Source: Halopelagius longus (GTDB taxonomy: Archaea; Halobacteriota; Halobacteria; Halobacteriales; Haloferacaceae). Taken from it: a stretch of 64,000 nucleotides of DNA. The position numbers and the translations under genes were made by a program. The notes beneath the pieces were generated by a model. The model searched no databases and had not been told where the DNA came from. It saw only the letters and a program-made list of their open reading frames with translations. How positions within the stretch are numbered: position 1 is the stretch's first letter; every line of letters starts with the position of its first letter. The DNA lies in contig NZ_FNKQ01000001.1 of assembly GCF_900100875.1 (NCBI RefSeq), positions 62,001-126,000 of the forward strand, read 5' to 3'. This document shows positions 35,386-44,032 of this stretch, piece by piece.

Positions 35386-35880
35386 ATGCACCCCCGCACA
35401 CCACTTCTCGTCTCCATCGCGGTCCTCGTCGTTCTCGCCGGTTGTTCGGCCGCGCCGGGTTCGCCCGCGCCGGGTTCGCCCGCGCCGGACGGACAGGCGG
35501 AGACTGACGCGACGGCGGCAGTGGAGACGGAGACGGCGACAGACGGAGCGATAGCGAGATACTCGACGAACAAGGCGGAGACGAACGACGCGGAGGCGAC
35601 GACGCCGACGAAGGTGACGAACGGGACGAAGGCGGCCGCGGCGTCGTCGTCGACGCACGACTGCCCCCCGGTTCTCTACCTCGAAGCCGTCGAACGCCCG
35701 TCGGACGAGACGGTCGTCGCGTACGGTAACCTCTCCGCCGAGCGAAAAGCCGAGTTCGACACGGCGCTCGTCGAAGGGAACGCCGAAATCGAAGGCGGCG
35801 ACGGCTACGAGTTCTGGGTGGACCGCCCGTACGTGGAACACGACGGCAACGTCTACCGCGCCGTCGTCGCGGTGTGCTGA
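35386..35880 (+). CDS. Small haloarchaeal lipoprotein
   Basis: 164 residues. Signal with lipobox LAGC (Cys20), then about 70 residues of low-complexity A/T/E/S/P tether containing an APGSP repeat, then a compact domain (about 92-164) starting HDCPPVLYLEAVERPSDETV and ending GNVYRAVVAVC. The Cys near 94 and the C-terminal Cys could form a disulfide. The domain pattern (strand, AERKAEFDTAL helix, strand) is one I know only from haloarchaeal surface proteins. Third of three consecutive lipoproteins; function unknown. Confidence 0.72.
   Translation: MHPRTPLLVSIAVLVVLAGCSAAPGSPAPGSPAPDGQAETDATAAVETETATDGAIARYSTNKAETNDAEATTPTKVTNGTKAAAASSSTHDCPPVLYLEAVERPSDETVVAYGNLSAERKAEFDTALVEGNAEIEGGDGYEFWVDRPYVEHDGNVYRAVVAVC
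35452..35488 (+). repeat. In-frame 15-base tandem repeat
   Basis: gcgccgggttcgccc occurs twice and then partially (7 bases), coding APGSP units in the lipoprotein's tether just after the lipobox. Such repeats can change copy number by slippage and alter tether length. Confidence 0.8.
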
Positions 35881-35956
35881 CCGCCGAAGACGACTCGCCT
35901 TCGGTCGCTCGTACCGAACACGTGACCTTTTCGTGGTTCCGCGAATAGCCACCCCT

Positions 35957-37120
35957 ATGACGACGTTCGACATCGTCGGCGAGGACGCGATTCTCGATGG
36001 GTCGGCGACCGACGCCTACTTCGAGCGAACGGAGACGACGCTCCGGCACGCGGGGAAGAACCCGCACGTCGTCGCCGAGGTGACCGCCGACCAGTTTCCG
36101 ACCGGCGAGTACGAACTGCTCTCCGGCGTGAAAGACGCCGCCGCCCTCCTCGAAGGCCGGAACGTCGACGTGGACGCCGTCCCCGAGGGCCGCCTGTTCG
36201 ACGGCGGGCCGGTGATGCGAATCGAGGGACCGTATCTGGAGTTCGCTCGGTTCGAAACCTCGCTTCTCGGCTTTCTCTCGCACGCCTCCGGCGTCGCCAC
36301 GGCGGCGCTGGACGTGCGCCGCGCCGCACCCGATAGCACCGTCCTCTCGTTCGGGGCGCGGCACGTCCACCCCTCCATCGCCGCGATGATAGAGCGAAGC
36401 GCGCTCGTCGGCGGGTTGGACGGCATCTCCCACGTCGCGGCGGGCGAGATTCTCGGCCACGAGGCGTCGGGGACGATGCCGCACGCCCTGCTGATATGCT
36501 TCGGCCGCGGGAACCAAGAGGAGGCGTGGACGGCGTTCGACGAGGCGGTCGACGAGTCCGTCCCGCGCGTCGCCCTCTGTGACACCTACAGCGACGAGAC
36601 GGACGAGGTGCTCCGTGCGGTGGAGACGCTCGGCGACGGACTCGACAGCGTCCGCCTCGACACCACTTCCTCGCGCCGCGGCGACTTCCGGCACATCGTC
36701 CGCGAGGTGCAGTGGACGCTCGACGCCTACGAGGAGGAGGACGTGGAGGTGTTCGTCTCCGGCGGCCTCGGCCCCGAGGAGTTGCGGCACCTCCGCGACG
36801 CCGCAGACGGGTTCGGCGTCGGCGGCTACGTCTCGAACGCCGACCCGGTGGACTTCGCGCTCGACATCGTGGAGGTAGACGGCGAACCGACGGCCAAGCG
36901 GGGCAAACTCACCGGCGCGAAGGAGGTGTACCGAACGGCCGACGGCGGCCACCACGTCGGACTCCGCGGGCGCGAGGGCCCCGAAGACGGCGAAGCGCTC
37001 CTGGAACCGCTCGTCCGCGACGGCGAACTCGTCGAAGACGCCTCCTTCGACGTCGAAGCGGCGGCCGAACGCGCCGCGCGAGACGCCGAACTGACCGGCT
37101 ACGGCGACGCGGACGACTGA
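35957..37120 (+). CDS. pncB: Nicotinate phosphoribosyltransferase, archaeal type
   Basis: 387 residues. Opens with ILDGSATDAYFERTETTL and KNPHVVAEVTADQFP, then GPVMRIEGPYLEFARFETSLLGFL in pieces, the type II phosphoribosyltransferase core; later SFGARHVHPS (with the catalytic His region), VALCDTYSDET, SVRLDTTSSRRGD and FVSGGLGPEEL. Converts nicotinate and PRPP to nicotinate mononucleotide for NAD salvage, using the product of the nicotinamidase at 31740-32321. ATG 35957 chosen; a ccttttcg box lies about 30 bases upstream. Confidence 0.92.
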   Translation: MTTFDIVGEDAILDGSATDAYFERTETTLRHAGKNPHVVAEVTADQFPTGEYELLSGVKDAAALLEGRNVDVDAVPEGRLFDGGPVMRIEGPYLEFARFETSLLGFLSHASGVATAALDVRRAAPDSTVLSFGARHVHPSIAAMIERSALVGGLDGISHVAAGEILGHEASGTMPHALLICFGRGNQEEAWTAFDEAVDESVPRVALCDTYSDETDEVLRAVETLGDGLDSVRLDTTSSRRGDFRHIVREVQWTLDAYEEEDVEVFVSGGLGPEELRHLRDAADGFGVGGYVSNADPVDFALDIVEVDGEPTAKRGKLTGAKEVYRTADGGHHVGLRGREGPEDGEALLEPLVRDGELVEDASFDVEAAAERAARDAELTGYGDADD

Positions 37121-37236
37121 CGGCGCAGTCGCTCCGACGACAGTCCGCGAAAAAATCGAAAACCGCAAACGAGAGGCGCAGAGCCGCCGGCGGCCGAAGG
37201 CGCGCCGACTCCTCTTTCCCCCCGTCCCCCTTCTTC

Positions 37237-37839
37237 TTACAGCTGTTCGACGCTGCCGCCGTCGGCGCGTTCGCGGAACACCTGTCCCTCGAACAGCGTC
37301 ACCATGGCGTCTTCGTCCTGCCACGCGAGCGGCGACAGCCCCGCCTTCCGGCAGGCGTGGGTGAGGAACTGCTCCTCGTTCCAGCCGTTCTCGACCGGTA
37401 TCGTCGGGTAGAGCCAGCCGTGCTTTCCGTCCTTGTCGATGGCGACGCCGTGGGTGCCGAGTTCGATGTCGGCCACGGGGTCGTTCGTTAAGACGTGGTT
37501 ACAGACGATACAGACCGAGATGTTCAGGTTCGGAAGTTCCGGTTGTTCTATCTCGGATCCGCAGGAATCGCCGGATGCGGCCTGAATGGCGGCGTCTACG
37601 ATGGCGTGACCCAGTTGGTCTTTCCCCCGGTAGGCGCCGGCGCACCCCCGTAGCCGGCCCCGTCCCCGGGTGGATTGGATGCGTACGAACGCGCCGGTTC
37701 GAGCGTAAAATGCATCGCGCATGCTACCCGGCTGTTCACGTTGACCGTGAAGAACGTACGATTCGACCGATTCCCGCGCTAACTCGACCGCCCTCGCCCC
37801 ATCCTCGTAGGTGAGGTGTACGGTCTGCGCCTCGGACAT
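37237..37839 (-). CDS. AMMECR1-domain protein
   Basis: 200 residues. The family signature LRGCAG is present (GRGRLRGCAGAYRGKDQLG), followed by VDAAIQAASGDSC and, in the C-terminal half, ISVCIVCNHV, THGVAIDKDGKHGWLYPTIPVENGW in parts, and FLTHACRKAGL. Found across archaea and eukaryotes; the biochemical role is unsettled, with suggestions of RNA or phosphatase-related function. I start at MSEAQT (37839); the 16 upstream codons overlap a TATA-like ttaaac. It is divergent from RNase P RNA. Confidence 0.9.
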   Translation of the reverse strand: MSEAQTVHLTYEDGARAVELARESVESYVLHGQREQPGSMRDAFYARTGAFVRIQSTRGRGRLRGCAGAYRGKDQLGHAIVDAAIQAASGDSCGSEIEQPELPNLNISVCIVCNHVLTNDPVADIELGTHGVAIDKDGKHGWLYPTIPVENGWNEEQFLTHACRKAGLSPLAWQDEDAMVTLFEGQVFRERADGGSVEQL

Positions 37840-37981
37840 ATCTATTCTTATGCATTCGTTTAACTTGAACGCTTCCCTTGTCACCACCGGTTTTGGGGCT
37901 TGATTCCCGGCCTCGAAGCAGAGAAACGGAGCGGTGTCGGCCGATCGAACGTCTTATGCGGGGAAACCGAGTAGTTTCGAA

Positions 37982-38402
37982 CGGCAGAGAGAGCCCGGTT
38001 CCCGTGCGTCGCACCCGCGACGCATGAGGAAAGTCCCCCCACCGTCCGGACGGGTGACCGGGCGCAAGCCCGGAGTCGGAGACGGCTGGCTCTGGAACAG
38101 AAACGAGACCCCTCGACCCGACCGATGATGCGTGCGAACCGACCCGTAAGGGGAGGGAGTTAACCCGCGGAGGGTGCGAGGCGGCGTTAGCCGCCTCGAA
38201 GCGAACGGGCGCACCGCGCCCGCGAGCAGACGGTCGAGAAGGGATGGAACGGCGAATCCTCACCGGTGCAAGTCCGCGCCGCTAAGGTAGTCCGGACAGC
38301 ACCCTCGGGACATCCGGGGTGCCCCCGGAGTCTCTCCGGGGAGGACGCGGACGCTCAGCCGAATGCCGGGACGAACAGAAGGGGGCTTACTCCTCTCAGC
38401 CG
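37982..38402 (+). ncRNA. rnpB: RNase P RNA
   Basis: Catalytic RNA that trims tRNA 5' leaders. The ends pair as P1: CGGCAGAGAG at 37982 with CTCTCAGCCG at 38393-38402, one A-A mismatch. Universally conserved blocks in order: GAGGAAAGTCC (38026-38036), ACAGAAACGAGACC near 38098, GGTGCAAGTCCG near 38265 and ACAGAAGGGGGCTTAC near 38375. Length about 421 bases and GC-rich helices fit archaeal type A. A cttatgcg box about 25-30 bases before the 5' end may be its promoter. Confidence 0.95.
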
Positions 38403-38530
38403 ATTCCGACCGAAGAGCGACGAGTTCGCGCGTTGTTATTACTATGGTTCGATTAAGTTATTAAGAATACCCACTAAACGGGCCGTATTTGGTAGTTGGA
38501 TTAATAACCTCCTGTCGCCTAGGCACGCGT

Positions 38531-41197
38531 ATGACTAGAGACGACGAGCACCGCGGTCACGACCACGGCCCGTCCGGGGGCGGGTGCGGGTCGGGTGGGG
38601 ACTGCGGGTGCGAACCGGGGGCCGACGCGCCGCGGGAGACGCCGACCGACGGGGCAGTGACCCTCGGCGGTCCCGACGACGGGACGGCAGAGAGTCTCAG
38701 CCTCTCGGTTCCGGAGATGGACTGCGCCTCCTGCGCGGAGAAAGTCGAAAAGAGCGTCCGCGCCGACCCCGGGGTCGAGGACGTGGACCCGCAACCGACG
38801 ACGGGGACGCTTTACGTGAGTTACGACCCCGCCGAGACGACGAGCGACGCCGTCCACGAACGCGTCGAGGCCGCCGGCTACTCGGTCCTCGGCGAGGAGA
38901 CGGCGACGTTCGACGTGCCCGAGATGGACTGCGCCTCCTGCGCCGGGAAGGTGGAGTCTGCGCTCCGGTCCGTCGAGGGCGTCGGCGACGTCGACACCCA
39001 ACCCACCCTCGGGGAAGTCGGCGTCTCCTTCGACCCCGACGCGACATCCCGCGGGCGACTCGTCGCCGCCATCGAGGGTGCGGGGTACGACGTGGTGGAC
39101 GACGACGCCGACGCCGGCGAGTCCCGCGACGTGTGGACGAGTCCGCGCGCGTTGAAGACGTGGGTCGGCGCGGCGTTCCTCGTCGTCGGCCTCGCCTTGG
39201 AGTTCCTGCTCACCGGCTTCGACGCCCTGCTGGCGGCCCCCTTCGGCTACGAGATATCGACCGCGTGGGTCGCCTACGCCGTCGCCATCGCCGCCGCGGG
39301 CGTGCCGGTTCTGCGGAACGGCTACTACTCGGCGAAGAACCGCAACCTCGACATCGACCTGCTGATGTCCGCCGGCATCGTCGGCGCCATCGCGGTGAAC
39401 CTGCCGTTCGAGGCGGCGACGCTCGCGGTCCTCTTCAGCGTCGCCGAGTTGCTCGAACGCTTCTCGATGGACCGCGCGCGCAACTCCCTGCGGGAACTGA
39501 TGGAACTGTCGCCCGACACGGCGACGGTCCGACGCGAGGGGGAGGAAGTCGTCGTCGCCGCCGAGGACGTAGTCGTCGGCGAGACGGTTCTCGTCCGCCC
39601 GGGCGAACGCGTCCCGTTGGACGGCGTCGTCACGGAGGGCGAGTCCGCCGTGGACGAGTCGCCCATCACCGGCGAGTCCGTCCCCGTGGACCTCTCGCCC
39701 GGCGACGAGGCGTACGCCGGCAGCATCGTCGAGGACGGCTACCTCGAAATCGAGGCGACGGCGACGGCCGACGACTCGACGCTCTCGCAGGTCGTCGAGA
39801 TGGTCGAGGAGGCCAACCGCGAGAAGACCGAATCCGAGCAGTTCATCGACCGCTTCGCGCGGTACTACACGCCCGTCATCGTCGTCGGCGCACTCCTGAC
39901 CGCGGCGGTGCCGCCCCTCCTCATCGCGGACCCCGTCTCGGTCGGCGCGGCGGGGTACGCGTTCACCTTCGCCGGCGACTGGCAGACGTGGTTCGTCCGC
40001 GCGTTGACGCTCCTCGTCGTCGCCTGCCCCTGCGCGTTCGTCATCTCGACGCCCGTCTCCGTCGTCTCGGGCATCACCTCGGCGGCGCGCAACGGCGTCC
40101 TCGTGAAGGGCGGGACGTACCTCGAAGCGATGAACGAGGTGGACACTATCGCCGTGGACAAGACCGGGACGCTCACGACGGGCGAACTCGGCGTCACCGA
40201 CGTGGTGCCCGTCAACGGCACCTCCGAGTCCGAACTCCTCGGCTGTGCCGCCGCCCTCGAAGCGCGGAGCGAACACCCCATCGCGAAGGCCATCGTCGCC
40301 CGCGCCGACGGCGAGTCGGTGCCGAACCGCGACGTCGAGGGGTTCGAGGCCCTCACGGGCAAGGGCGTCCGCGCGGAGTTGGACGGCGAGACGCACTACG
40401 CCGGGAAACCGTCGCTGTTCGCCGAACTCGGATTCGACCTCGAACACACCCACGTTCGTACGGACGGCGGTCCCGCCGCAGGCGGCGTCACGCCCGAGGC
40501 GTCGGCCCGCGAGTGCGAACACGGGTCGTACGTCGATCTGGCGAACGAGGTCATCCCGCGCCTCCAGTCGGAGGGGAAGTCGGTCGTCCTCGTCGGCACC
40601 GAGGAGAAACTGGAGGGCGTCGTCGCCGTCGCCGACACCGTCCGCCCGGAGGCGGCGTGGACCGTCTCGCGCCTCCGCGAACTCGGCGTCGAACGCGTCG
40701 TGATGCTCACCGGCGACAACGAACGGACCGCCGAGGTCATCGGCGAACGCCTCGGCGTCGACGACGTGCGCGCGGACCTCCTCCCCGAGGAGAAGGTGGA
40801 GGCGGTGCGCGCACTCGAAGCCGAGGGGAACGTCGCCATGGTCGGCGACGGCGTCAACGACGCGCCCGCCCTCGCGGCCGCCAGCGTCGGCATCGCCATG
40901 GGCGCGGCCGGGACCGACACCGCGTTGGAGACGGCTGACGTGGCCCTCCTCTCGGACGACCTGACGCGCCTACCGTATCTGGTGACGCTCTCGCGGAAGA
41001 CGACGAGCATCATCGAGCAGAACGTCTGGTCGTCGCTCGCGGTGAAGGCCGTCCTCGCCGTCGCCGCGCCCCTCGGTCTCATCTCCGTCGCCTTCGCCAT
41101 CGTCGTCGGCGACATGGGCATGAGTCTCGGCGTGACGACGAACGCCCTGCGACTGGCGGGCGTCGAACCCGACGCCGAGGCGGCCGACTACCGGTAA
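38531..41197 (+). CDS. P1B-type ATPase exporting Zn2+/Cd2+ (ZntA-like)
   Basis: 888 residues. The N-terminus is His/Cys-rich (HRGHDHGPSGGGCG then GDCGC), followed by two HMA metal-binding domains, both with MDCASC (63-68 and 132-137). Core: TGES loop (ITGESVPVD), CPC in TM6 (ACPCAFV, about 500), DKTGTLT (about 543), SEHPIAKAI and GDGVNDAP. The last helices carry N-x7-K (QNVWSSLAVK) and DMG (VGDMGMS), the published P1B-2 signature for Zn/Cd/Pb. It exports divalent metals using ATP. ATG 38531 is preferred to 38489: the latter would add codons out of an AT-rich promoter stretch. Confidence 0.93.
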   Translation: MTRDDEHRGHDHGPSGGGCGSGGDCGCEPGADAPRETPTDGAVTLGGPDDGTAESLSLSVPEMDCASCAEKVEKSVRADPGVEDVDPQPTTGTLYVSYDPAETTSDAVHERVEAAGYSVLGEETATFDVPEMDCASCAGKVESALRSVEGVGDVDTQPTLGEVGVSFDPDATSRGRLVAAIEGAGYDVVDDDADAGESRDVWTSPRALKTWVGAAFLVVGLALEFLLTGFDALLAAPFGYEISTAWVAYAVAIAAAGVPVLRNGYYSAKNRNLDIDLLMSAGIVGAIAVNLPFEAATLAVLFSVAELLERFSMDRARNSLRELMELSPDTATVRREGEEVVVAAEDVVVGETVLVRPGERVPLDGVVTEGESAVDESPITGESVPVDLSPGDEAYAGSIVEDGYLEIEATATADDSTLSQVVEMVEEANREKTESEQFIDRFARYYTPVIVVGALLTAAVPPLLIADPVSVGAAGYAFTFAGDWQTWFVRALTLLVVACPCAFVISTPVSVVSGITSAARNGVLVKGGTYLEAMNEVDTIAVDKTGTLTTGELGVTDVVPVNGTSESELLGCAAALEARSEHPIAKAIVARADGESVPNRDVEGFEALTGKGVRAELDGETHYAGKPSLFAELGFDLEHTHVRTDGGPAAGGVTPEASARECEHGSYVDLANEVIPRLQSEGKSVVLVGTEEKLEGVVAVADTVRPEAAWTVSRLRELGVERVVMLTGDNERTAEVIGERLGVDDVRADLLPEEKVEAVRALEAEGNVAMVGDGVNDAPALAAASVGIAMGAAGTDTALETADVALLSDDLTRLPYLVTLSRKTTSIIEQNVWSSLAVKAVLAVAAPLGLISVAFAIVVGDMGMSLGVTTNALRLAGVEPDAEAADYR

Positions 41198-41251
41198 GTT
41201 TCCCCCGGGCGAACGCTCTTTTATCCCGCCAATTCATCTCCGACCGAACGA

Positions 41252-42343
41252 ATGTCTCGCGCCTCGCTCCGGGCCGTCGCTCTGGCGGTACTCGTCGTCC
41301 TCGCCGGGTGCGCCGTCCCCGTCGATATCCCGACGGACGACCCCTCGGTCGGTCCCTCGACGCCGACGGACGCGCCCACCGACGGAACCGCGGACTCTCC
41401 GACGCCCGACGGAACCGCGACGGACGCCGACCCGACGGCGACGGCGCACCCCGACCGTGAGAGTCCGTGGGGCGACGACCCGATAGTCGTCGGAGTCCGC
41501 GATACGGCCGACACCGATCGGAACTGGGCTCCGTTGGTCCGGGAGGCGACGGCTTACTGGGAGGAACGCGCCGAACACTACGCCGGCTATCCCGTCGAGT
41601 ACGCCGTTCGGCCGGACGCCGAGAACCCCGACATCGTCGTTCGGTTCGTCGAGAACATCGAGGACTGCGAGAACGCCGCCGAGGCGGCGGGATGCGCGCC
41701 CCTCGTCGAAGACAGCCGCCAGATTCGCCGTCCGGCGAGGGTGTCGATTCGCACCGGCTTCTCGAACTCCTCGACGGTGTTGGTCCTGAAACACGAGTTC
41801 GGGCACACCCTCGGCCTGCGACACGACGACGCCCCCGCCGACGTGATGGCGAGTCGGTCCATCCTCTACACGGAGTCGCAACCGAACGCGACCGAACGCG
41901 AGTTCCCGTGGGAGGACGAGGAGTTCACCGTCCACGTGAACACGTCGGGCGCGAGAGAACCCGAGGCGGCGCGCGAACAGGTCGAACACGCCTTCGGCTA
42001 CTACGAGGGTGCCCCGCCGGGCGTCCCCGACAACGTCTCCGTCGAGTACGTCTCCGACCCCGCGGACGCGGAGGTAACCGTCAGATTCGCCGAGACGCCG
42101 CCCTGTTCGGCGGAGGCGGCGTCCTGCGCCGGGACGACCGGGTGGGACCCCGACGGCGACGGGGCCGTCGAGACGTACTCCGGCCTCGAAATCGTCGTCG
42201 CGGCCGACACGGACGCCGATGCGGTCGGGTGGCACGTCGGCTACTGGTTCGCGTACGCCCTCGGCATGGAGGACGACTCGGAGAAACCGCCGCCGTTCCG
42301 CGACGCCACCTACGAGGAACGCCGGAGCGAGTGGTGGCGGTGA
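41252..42343 (+). CDS. Metzincin-like lipoprotein peptidase
   Basis: 363 residues. Lipobox LAGC (Cys20), then a T/D/P-rich tether (about 25-70). The catalytic motif HEFGHTLGLRH (181-191) is the full metzincin HExxHxxGxxH, with a Met-turn candidate in PADVMAS (about 196-202). A second domain (about 235-350) lacks the motif but repeats the style of the first (AEVTVRFAETPPCS, as in PDIVVRFVENIEDC), so the protein looks like a duplicated pair with one active half. Secreted and lipid-anchored outside the cell. TATA-like cttttatcc about 30 bases before the ATG. Confidence 0.83.
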   Translation: MSRASLRAVALAVLVVLAGCAVPVDIPTDDPSVGPSTPTDAPTDGTADSPTPDGTATDADPTATAHPDRESPWGDDPIVVGVRDTADTDRNWAPLVREATAYWEERAEHYAGYPVEYAVRPDAENPDIVVRFVENIEDCENAAEAAGCAPLVEDSRQIRRPARVSIRTGFSNSSTVLVLKHEFGHTLGLRHDDAPADVMASRSILYTESQPNATEREFPWEDEEFTVHVNTSGAREPEAAREQVEHAFGYYEGAPPGVPDNVSVEYVSDPADAEVTVRFAETPPCSAEAASCAGTTGWDPDGDGAVETYSGLEIVVAADTDADAVGWHVGYWFAYALGMEDDSEKPPPFRDATYEERRSEWWR

Positions 42344-42396
42344 GTTCGAAACGGTCGGGGACAAATAATTAACTCCGACCGTGGGAAACGGGAGGT

Positions 42397-43266
42397 ATGG
42401 TCCCCTCCACCACGGAACCGGCAGACGCCGCCGTGCCGACCGTCTCGTGGGAGCGGTCCTCCTCGGGCCGCCTCCGCGACGCCCTCGTCCACCTCGGTGC
42501 GGGATTCTTCGTCGGGATTCTCGTCGTCGCCGTCGTCGCCGTCGCCTTCCTCGCGTTCAGTGCCGCCACCGACGGAGCGTCCGACCTCCTCGTCGTCGCC
42601 GTGACGTTGCTCTTGGTCGGCGGTCCGTTCTCGCTCCTGTATCTCGTCACGGCGCACGGGGCCGGCGACCTGCGCACCCTGTTTCCGTACGTCCCCGACC
42701 TGCGCCCGACGTACGTCCTCCTCGCGGCCCCGTTCTCGATTGCCCTCCTCGTCGGTGTGCTCTCTCTCCCGTACGGCAAATTCCTCTTCGTCGGCGTCGT
42801 CATCGCCCTGCAGACGGCCGTCGCCGTCCGCAACGCGACGGGCGAACTCGACGTCGAAGACGGGACGCTCCGCATCCTCACGGGACCGAAACCACGGTCG
42901 CGCGACGTTCGAACGCTCCGCTCGCATCGGTCGTGGAGGGTCGGGTCGACGCACGTCGTCCGCCTCCGGTACGCCGGGTCTCCCTCCTTCTCGCGGGCTC
43001 CAGTGCTGGTGGTGCCGGAGTCGGAGTTTCCGGCCGTCGATGAGGCCCTCTCGGAGATCGAGTCGCGCGACTACGGTCCGGACCCGAGCGAAACCTCCCG
43101 CGCGGCGAAGGCCGCCCTCGTCGCGTTCGCCCTCCTCTTTTTCGGCCTCGTCGGACTCGTCGCGGCCGTCGCCGGCGGCGGAGACGAAGCCCCGGTTATG
43201 ACATCCTCCGTCGCCATCGTCGGGGCGTTCGGCGTCCTCTTCCTGGTGGCGGCGTGGGCGTCGTGA
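42397..43266 (+). CDS. Multi-pass membrane protein of unknown function
   Basis: 289 residues. Hydrophobic segments at about 32-55, 63-85, 105-122, 124-140, 232-253 and 267-287 suggest six helices, with a soluble, Arg-rich stretch (about 140-225) between the fourth and fifth that resembles a PH-like domain (TLRILTGPKPRSRDVRTLR, VLVVPESEFPAVDE). No family recognised. Convergent neighbours and transporters nearby give no clue. An aaataatta box about 33 bases before ATG 42397 indicates a leaderless transcript. Confidence 0.7.
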   Translation: MVPSTTEPADAAVPTVSWERSSSGRLRDALVHLGAGFFVGILVVAVVAVAFLAFSAATDGASDLLVVAVTLLLVGGPFSLLYLVTAHGAGDLRTLFPYVPDLRPTYVLLAAPFSIALLVGVLSLPYGKFLFVGVVIALQTAVAVRNATGELDVEDGTLRILTGPKPRSRDVRTLRSHRSWRVGSTHVVRLRYAGSPSFSRAPVLVVPESEFPAVDEALSEIESRDYGPDPSETSRAAKAALVAFALLFFGLVGLVAAVAGGGDEAPVMTSSVAIVGAFGVLFLVAAWAS

Positions 43267-43314
43267 CCGCCGACGCGGCGACCATTCTTGTCTTTCGGTC
43301 CCCAAGCGCCGGCC

Positions 43315-43605
43315 GTGTCCGACTCTCCGCCCCCTCTGGACCCCGAGGAACTGGCGACGGAACTCGAACGGGCGTTCGGCGGCAGCGAACGCGAACGGAG
43401 CGTCGTCGCTCGGCAGGCGCGGGACCTCGCGGAGTCGGGAAAACCGGAAGCCGATAGGGGCGAACCCCTCACCGTCGAGGAGGTGGTCCGCCAGATGGGC
43501 GACGCGCCGGAGGGGTCCGGCGTCGCAGACCGGTGGAACTGGTGGCTCGGGTCGCTCGAAGTCGCGTACGGCGGGTACCGCGAGTTTCAGGTGACGCGCT
43601 TCTAA
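43315..43605 (+). CDS. Small haloarchaeal protein of unknown function
   Basis: 96 residues from GTG 43315, placed because a ttcttgtctttc stretch lies about 25-30 bases before it, fitting a leaderless start; an earlier TTG at 43288 is less likely. Reads MSDSPPPLDPEELATELERAFGG, then VARQARDLAESGK, VEEVVRQMGDAP and DRWNWWLGSLEVAYGGY (in parts). Helical, acidic, with a Trp-rich C-terminus. I do not recognise a function. Its stop overlaps the stop of the convergent gene by four bases. Confidence 0.65.
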   Translation: MSDSPPPLDPEELATELERAFGGSERERSVVARQARDLAESGKPEADRGEPLTVEEVVRQMGDAPEGSGVADRWNWWLGSLEVAYGGYREFQVTRF

Positions 43606-43946
43606 TCCGAGCGGTCGTCGAGGCGGGCGAGGATCTCCTCGGTCAACTCCTTGGCCGCCGCGACGTGCTCGTTCGCCGCGTCGCTCTCCGTCGATTCGAC
43701 GCTCGACAGCAGCTCCTCGACGTGTTCGATGCGCGACCGGACGACGGTCAGAGAGACGTCGGCGTCGCCCGCCCGCGAGGGGTGGCCCGCCAGCCACAAC
43801 GAGGCGACGTCGGAGGCGACGGCCTCCGCCTCGCCGAGGTACGCGCTCTCGGGTCGTTCGACCGGCAGTTCCGCCGTCGATTCGAGGTGGTCCGACAGGT
43901 CGGCCACGAGCTCGCGAATCGGGGCGCGGTTCCTGTCTGCGGTCAT
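43602..43946 (-). CDS. Small helical haloarchaeal protein
   Basis: 114 residues, acidic and almost wholly helical: IRELVADLSDHLESTAELPV, then AEAVASDVASLWLAGHPSRA and two further helices ending EEILARLDDRSD. No domain recognised; it resembles lineage-specific haloarchaeal proteins that carry no annotation. It lies 86 bases downstream of the ABC exporter on the same strand and may be read from the same transcript. Stops of this and the convergent gene overlap. Confidence 0.65.
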   Translation of the reverse strand: MTADRNRAPIRELVADLSDHLESTAELPVERPESAYLGEAEAVASDVASLWLAGHPSRAGDADVSLTVVRSRIEHVEELLSSVESTESDAANEHVAAAKELTEEILARLDDRSD

Positions 43947-44032
43947 ACCCCTCCGTCCGGGGCGGAGACGGATGAGTCCTCCGCGTGTCTCGCAGCGCGC
44001 GCCGCGCCCGCAGAAACTGTGCACTCGGCTCC

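Noticed and set aside
38519-40522. 667-codon antisense frame over the Zn-type ATPase
   Set aside because: High-GC third positions create long stop-free antisense frames; sequence is low-complexity and matches nothing recognisable.
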